Shown here one piece after another: positions 21,001 to 23,991 of a DNA stretch of 23,991 nucleotides. The DNA is taken from NCBI GenBank assembly GCA_964058805.1, contig CAXKVV010001366.1:1-23991 (forward strand), given 5' to 3'. The position numbers and the translations under genes were made by a program. The notes under the pieces are model-generated. The model saw only the letters and a program-made list of their open reading frames with translations, was not told the origin of the DNA and searched no databases. The number at the start of each line of letters is the position of its first letter. Within the stretch, counting starts at the first letter, position 1. The DNA is from Schoenoplectus triqueter (lineage: Eukaryota > Streptophyta > Magnoliopsida > Poales > Cyperaceae).

Positions 21001-21907
21001 TTAAAAAGAAAAACAAAGCCCAATCAGACATGGAGATGAAAAGTTTGCAAGTTACAGCAGGACTAATGCAAATGAAGGCTTGCCATTTTCATCATCAATA
21101 TTACCCTCTATCACTGGCAAGAGCAGATAAAGCACCGATGACATTAGGTGTGATTGATTTTATTATCTCAATTCCCCCCTACATCTTTGTACTTCCTCAT
21201 ATTTGTGTGTCATGCTGATGAGCTACTTAGTCTGAATTTGGTGATGAGCAGTTTGGCAATTGCAGTTTTTTTTACCCATTATATACACTGAAGGAAATTG
21301 AAATGACAAGAAAATGATGTTCTTAAATGCGAGAGAATTTACGGTACACTAACCTCTCTATGCTCCTCCTGGGGACTATGACTGCATTGGAACAGAAAAG
21401 GCAACAAATCAGGCCAATCTCCCCCAGGAACTGCATATTTAGCTATAACACTCACGACATTCGCACTAGCTCTTCTCACAAGTGAACTGAAACGGTAATA
21501 AACAAAAACACTTGTGTCATGAAACAGGAAACACTAAACAATTTGTTTGAACCATTGAAATAAGAGCAAACAAAAATCGACAGGTGCCAGATGGCATCCC
21601 TGAAAGTCGAAAGTGAATAGAAACAGACTTACCTATTATCGAGAGTGATGCTGTCGAGTAAGGCAGATTTAAGAGAGGCCTTGTCAGACCGAGAGAGCTT
21701 GGGCCAGTGAGACGTCACCTTCTTGCGGAGGAGCACGGCGGAGAGCTGGCGCACGTTAGGCGACTTAGCGGTGCGGAGGTGGTGCACCAGAGAAGGGACC
21801 ACGTTGGGGTCGCGCGCCAACCGCTTGATCTGCTCCTCCGCCTGCCGCCTCGCGTCGTTGTCAGGCATTAGAAACTGTATCAGCAACAGCTCCAGTGACT
21901 GCGCCAT
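11246..21907 (-). CDS. IMB4: Importin beta-4-like nuclear import receptor (21 exons, complete)
   Basis: Karyopherin-beta transport receptor of the importin-4/Kap123 class. Known relatives bind cargo such as histones H3/H4 and ribosomal proteins in the cytoplasm, cross nuclear pores and release cargo on RanGTP. Exons: 21907-21633, 21486-21354, 20750-20614, 20261-20219, 20081-19866, 19411-19090, 18226-18039, 17636-17502, 16912-16697, 16600-16511, 16249-16008, 15215-15127, 14375-14335, 14254-14224, 13843-13721, 13422-13208, 12794-12699, 12603-12491, 12078-11943, 11680-11576, 11446-11246. They join to 3147 bases (1048 aa plus TGA), in frame throughout, with all 20 introns GT-AG. The start is fixed by an in-frame TGA six bases upstream of the ATG. 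Order: importin N-terminal domain about residues 20-90, then HEAT-like helices to the end, with acidic stretches near 308-314, 601-629 and 783-796. Conserved blocks include SLELLLIQFLMPDNDARRQA, FDELIESPAPLLGDSV and NISVRTGVLDEKAAATQALG. The length matches plant IMB4 as I recall it. Exon boundaries rest on reading frame and family knowledge, not transcripts. Confidence 0.95.
13208..13422 (-). CDS. IMB4: Importin exon 16: third acidic stretch (residues 761-832)
   Basis: The exon completes a tyrosine codon split with exon 15 and reads YMPKLAEATLILLREES. It then gives an acidic run ESDDEEDDDVNHDE at about residues 783-796, followed by VLMDAVSDLLPAFAKVMG and FFEPLMKFA. The acidic run faces a conserved helix pair typical of the plant importin-4 class. 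The donor is GTGAGT. Confidence 0.93.
14224..14375 (-). other. Two micro-exons (13 and 14) with an 80-bp intron
   Basis: Exon 13 (14375-14335, 41 bp) encodes ILSAIRSITPENT after a split histidine. Exon 14 (14254-14224, 31 bp) encodes EISEKQRDVF plus one base. The two together replace the less conserved linker before DTVMNIYIKTM, and the linker has the same length as I recall in the Arabidopsis protein. Both have good GT donors and AG acceptors. They lie directly downstream, in transcription order, of the intron that holds foldback element E. Confidence 0.85.
14544..15041. mobile_element. Foldback MITE-like element E inside importin intron 12
   Basis: The element body is 14579-14962. The left end is (TA)n(GA)n and the right end (TATC)n(TC)n(TA)n. 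The tips are GCTAGGGTGCTCCATGGAGC and its inverse, and GGTGCTCCATGGAGCACC at 14584-14601 is a perfect 18-bp palindrome. The long inner arms carry CGTCCGTATCTCGAATTTAA and GATGGGTA-AAAGT, close to element D, around a loop near 14757-14797. Element and microsatellites fill about 500 of the 751 bp of the intron. The short open frames in it are palindrome shadows. Confidence 0.85.
14963..15041. repeat. Compound (TATC)n(TC)n(TA)n microsatellite
   Basis: About eleven TATC units, then TC and TA runs. It borders element E on the exon 12 side and ends about 85 bp from the exon 12 donor. Confidence 0.95.
16008..16249 (-). CDS. IMB4: Importin exon 11: long acidic loop (residues 586-665)
   Basis: The exon starts YLQHVVPLAFTSCN and then carries a serine/aspartate-rich acidic tract at about residues 601-629 (DDGSAVDIDDSDDDEN, then SSDEDTED). 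It then enters the very conserved block VRNISVRTGVLDEKAAATQ. Serines inside the acidic tract (SDDDE, SSDED) look like casein-kinase-2 sites, which is inference only. The donor GTATCC splits a proline codon, and exon 12 completes it to give the expected APYLEEALK. Confidence 0.93.
18558..18750. repeat. Imperfect inverted repeat in importin intron 6
   Basis: The left arm contains GATTCTTGAACTT and CAATTTGGTCCTT (about 18563-18605). The right arm contains AAGGACCAATTTGGTG and AAGTTCAAGAATGAGC (about 18707-18746). A further AAGGACCAATTTAG lies near 18800. The motif AAGGACCAATTTG is common at ends of plant non-coding repeats. It is probably a decayed foldback element inside the 863-bp intron. Confidence 0.5.
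19090..19411 (-). CDS. IMB4: Importin exon 6: first acidic stretch (residues 269-375)
   Basis: This is the longest exon (322 bp) and ends in phase 1. It opens with the helix AIQIVSWLAKYKASILKKHK. The acidic segment GEDDEDADLAADRA follows at about residues 307-320, then helices ending in FREAAVTALGVISEGCAEIMK. Acidic loops between HEAT repeats in importins commonly contribute to Ran or basic-cargo binding. That role is inferred here from family knowledge. Confidence 0.93.
21633..21907 (-). CDS. IMB4: Importin exon 1: importin-beta N-terminal domain
   Basis: This exon encodes residues 1-91 plus two bases of codon 92, and ends at an AG|GTAAGT donor. It holds the importin-beta N-terminal (IBN_N) region: an AEEQIKRLARDP helix, then a VRQLSAVLLRKKV helix and the HWPKL turn. 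In the family this N-terminal part contacts RanGTP. The exon is clearly richer in GC and CpG than every later exon, as is common for 5' exons in many monocots. The start context is AAAAATGGC, close to the plant consensus. Confidence 0.95.
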
Positions 21908-22035
21908 TTTTCAAGAGGGGGTGCTAGGTGGAGGCGGCGGTGCCGGAGCTGTCCTGTCCGTGATGTTTTTTGCTTAAGCAGAAGCGGTCGGAGAGTGTCG
22001 ACTGCCGGCTGGCGGCCAAGAAGCAACTAGGGTTT
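21908..22035 (-). other. Probable 5' leader of the importin gene
   Basis: GC- and CpG-rich stretch between the ATG and the predicted transcript start about 27-30 bp below the TATA box. It has no upstream ATG on the minus strand, so no uORF, and an in-frame TGA lies six bases before the start codon. Its base composition contrasts sharply with the AT-rich DNA beyond 22120. Confidence 0.6.
22028..22035 (-). promoter_or_regulatory. Telo-box (AAACCCTA) at the predicted transcript start
   Basis: The minus strand reads AAACCCTAG, an interstitial telomere-like motif. Telo-boxes are established elements near the 5' end of many plant genes for ribosomal proteins and translation factors, where they act with other motifs in dividing cells. 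The position, about 27 bp below the TATA box, fits that pattern. An importin that carries ribosomal proteins would be a logical co-regulated gene, which is inference. Confidence 0.55.
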
Positions 22036-22061
22036 TCGCGCGGCTTTAGTACGTTGCTTTT

Positions 22062-22070
22062 TTTATATAT
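22062..22070 (-). promoter_or_regulatory. TATA box of the importin gene
   Basis: On the minus strand this reads ATATATAAA, about 155 bp upstream of the ATG. It is the only good TATA-like element between the GC-rich leader and the AT-rich flank at a sensible distance from the start codon. This predicts transcription starting near 22030-22040. Confidence 0.55.
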
Positions 22071-22120
22071 CGGATGTGGGTCTACGGTAGCAACGCATAA
22101 TGCCCGTTTGTAAAGGGCCC

Positions 22121-22435
22121 CATTCCGAACCATGACAAAAATAAAGTATTTATTAACAATATTATTCATATTATTAGTATTACTATTAATAAGATGACTG
22201 TTATTAGCCAAAACAGCGACAAAACAATAATAAAAGCAAAATAATAATAATTAATTAATTATAGTCATAGTAATAATGAAAAAACAATAATCATGGTACT
22301 AATAAAATAATTTACAATACCATCAATATTTACAATTAATGATCATAATCAAAATATAATTAATATAATTACAATATTATTAATAATATTAATCTTCTTG
22401 TAAATGACAACGAAAAAGAACAAACATCATTAGGG
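22121..22435. other. AT-rich low-complexity flank upstream of the importin promoter
   Basis: Irregular AAT/TAAT-rich DNA resembling, on the other strand, the composition of the 8354-9053 block but without clean repeat units. No gene. Confidence 0.5.
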
Positions 22436-23904
22436 ATGTCAATGATATCATTTTAACTCATTAACCTGAGTTGTATCATATTCGATAAATATTGATAAAG
22501 ATTTTTTTCATTAACTTATTAAATATGAATATGAATAAGATTTTTTTTTTCATTAAGTAAATGGATAATGGTATAAATATAGATCGTTTTCTATAGGATA
22601 AATTATTAAAAATAACTTATAGCATTTCCAATATAATTATCTCCTGTAATATTTTTTCTATGTTTAGTTGTGTCGAATTTTGTGAATTAATTACTATTAA
22701 TTATAATTATTACATTTTTCATATTTCACCTTGTGATAAATTATATCTTTTAAAAATATTTAGCAGAGTACTTCTTAAAATAGTAGGATGGGATAATGTA
22801 GGATTTTATTTTAGATTAGCAAAGAATATGTGTCATTCCCTATCTTCATTCTTGCATGACAAATGTTGTATAATTTACTAGTATATTTGTATCATGCTTT
22901 ATTCATTCTTCATGACTTTCGTTGTTTAATTAATGCTATTTTGATATTTACTTTTTCATAGACGCACAATTAGAACTCCAAAAATAAAATAAAAAAAGTT
23001 GTTTTGATCACTACAATCTTTATTTTTACAAGAGGTATATCTGATATTTTATAATTATCATATGTTGAATAAATAAACACCTCCAATACATACACTCTTT
23101 ATAATATAATATAGTGTTTTATAATATATCACAGTGTAGATACATAAGATATATTTTTGGCTTTTAATATGTTTGTTTTCTAGTTAAAATATTTCACAAT
23201 AAATATTTATATTTTTTAATTTGTTTGTTTTGAAAAAACTCAATTTGAAATTGATTATATATTTATATTTTGATTTCATATTAGTAAAATAAAGATGTAT
23301 TTATATAAAAGGAATGAATTTAGATGTTTTTTTATAAATGATGATAAAACTAGTTAATATTTTAGTATTATTGGTTAGCACCCAATACTGTTTCTTTATT
23401 TATTGGGTAAGAATAGAATATGAATAAGTCTAATTTTAATGGTTAAGAATACAAGTAATTTTAAATAAATATAATAATGAAACTATTTGAAGAATTAAAG
23501 AGGCCAGAATAATAATACCACAAAAACGTTTGTCTATCAACATTTATACGAAGATGACCGAAATAACACCATATTTATGATCATATTTTATTAAAAAAAA
23601 GTAGAACGAGATTTCCTAAAAAAAAGCATTTCGATTAGAAGTAAATAGAAAATTACGGTTTAAATTTCGGGACTAGCTCTTTATCTTTAGTATGAAAATA
23701 ATCACCCATGAGTACGAATTAGAATAAAATTACATTCTATATTATTATCATTTAAATTTAGAAACTCTCAATAGCAAACCAATCTGATCAGATGAATATG
23801 AACAATTCCACACCAATTTGGTGCATTGGACTATTGGAGCATTACAGAATAATTACTCGTGTAGAACCTCAATAGTATAGTATATTTCGCTTTACATTCA
23901 CATA
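22436..23904. other. AT-rich intergenic DNA, no gene recognised
   Basis: Very AT-rich. The 73-codon frame at 22660-22881 is rich in I, Y, F, L and C, as expected from AT-rich non-coding DNA, and shows no motif. I see no element that I can support before the possible terminus at 23907. Confidence 0.4.
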
Positions 23905-23906
23905 GG

Positions 23907-23991
23907 GTTCGTTTGGCAAATCAAGGAATAGCTTTGGAAGAGTGGTAATTTTGGAAGAGTGATAGAATAATATTTTTTTTTGAAGAGTGGT
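23907..23991. mobile_element. Possible left end of a hAT-like MITE, cut by the window
   Basis: It begins GGGTTCGTTTGGCAAATCAA, typical of plant hAT-type MITE tips. It continues with repeated GGAAGAGTGGTAATTTT / GGAAGAGTGATAGAA / GAAGAGTGGT units. The start resembles 8166-8182. The other end lies outside the window. Confidence 0.45.

Noticed and set aside
1..23991. tRNA, rRNA or snoRNA genes
   Set aside because: No convincing A/B boxes with cloverleaf pairing and no rRNA signature on either strand. Isolated GTTCG matches belong to element ends or to DNA without the rest of the structure.

Overview
The window is nuclear DNA from a flowering plant. It is very AT-rich, full of short non-autonomous transposable elements and microsatellites, and carries one large spliced gene on the minus strand. 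That gene encodes a complete plant-type importin beta (importin-4 / IMB4 class). It has 21 coding exons between 21907 and 11246, and all 20 introns read as GT-AG. The joined frame is 3147 bases, or 1048 residues, with no frameshift or internal stop. The first exon and leader are GC- and CpG-rich while the rest is AT-rich. This hints at a monocot-like gene structure but does not settle the species.

Layout. 1-1200: AT-rich DNA with a degenerate GTGTCRTG-type repeat. 1221-2896: four foldback (MITE-like) elements, A to D, laid end to end and separated only by (AT)n/(AG)n microsatellites. 2900-5280: AT-rich intergenic DNA with an old direct repeat. 5285-5597: a fifth foldback element of another family, with a probable relative at 7525-7745. 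8166-9053: a possible hAT-like element end running into about 670 bp of ATT/GATTAT/ATTAT low-complexity DNA. 9637-9764 and 10889-10996: 64-bp and 54-bp tandem duplications. 10997-22070: the importin gene with its 3' flank, leader and core promoter. 22070-23991: AT-rich intergenic DNA ending in another possible hAT-type terminus.

The importin would carry cargo (in characterised relatives, histones H3/H4 and ribosomal proteins) through nuclear pores under RanGTP control. It has an importin N-terminal domain, HEAT-type helices throughout and three acidic stretches. An AAACCCTA telo-box lies just downstream of the TATA box, at the predicted start of the transcript. One foldback element, E, sits in intron 12 of this gene and shares its long inner arms with element D, more than 11 kb away.

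The most interesting signal is at the tips of elements A to E. Each tip carries a self-palindrome framed as GTGCT-N6-AGCAC. The N6 core differs between elements, yet stays palindromic in four of five. In B and D the left half of the tip also recurs 25-27 bp inside the element. This looks like a recognition site that changes as a matched set. No autonomous transposase is present in the window.
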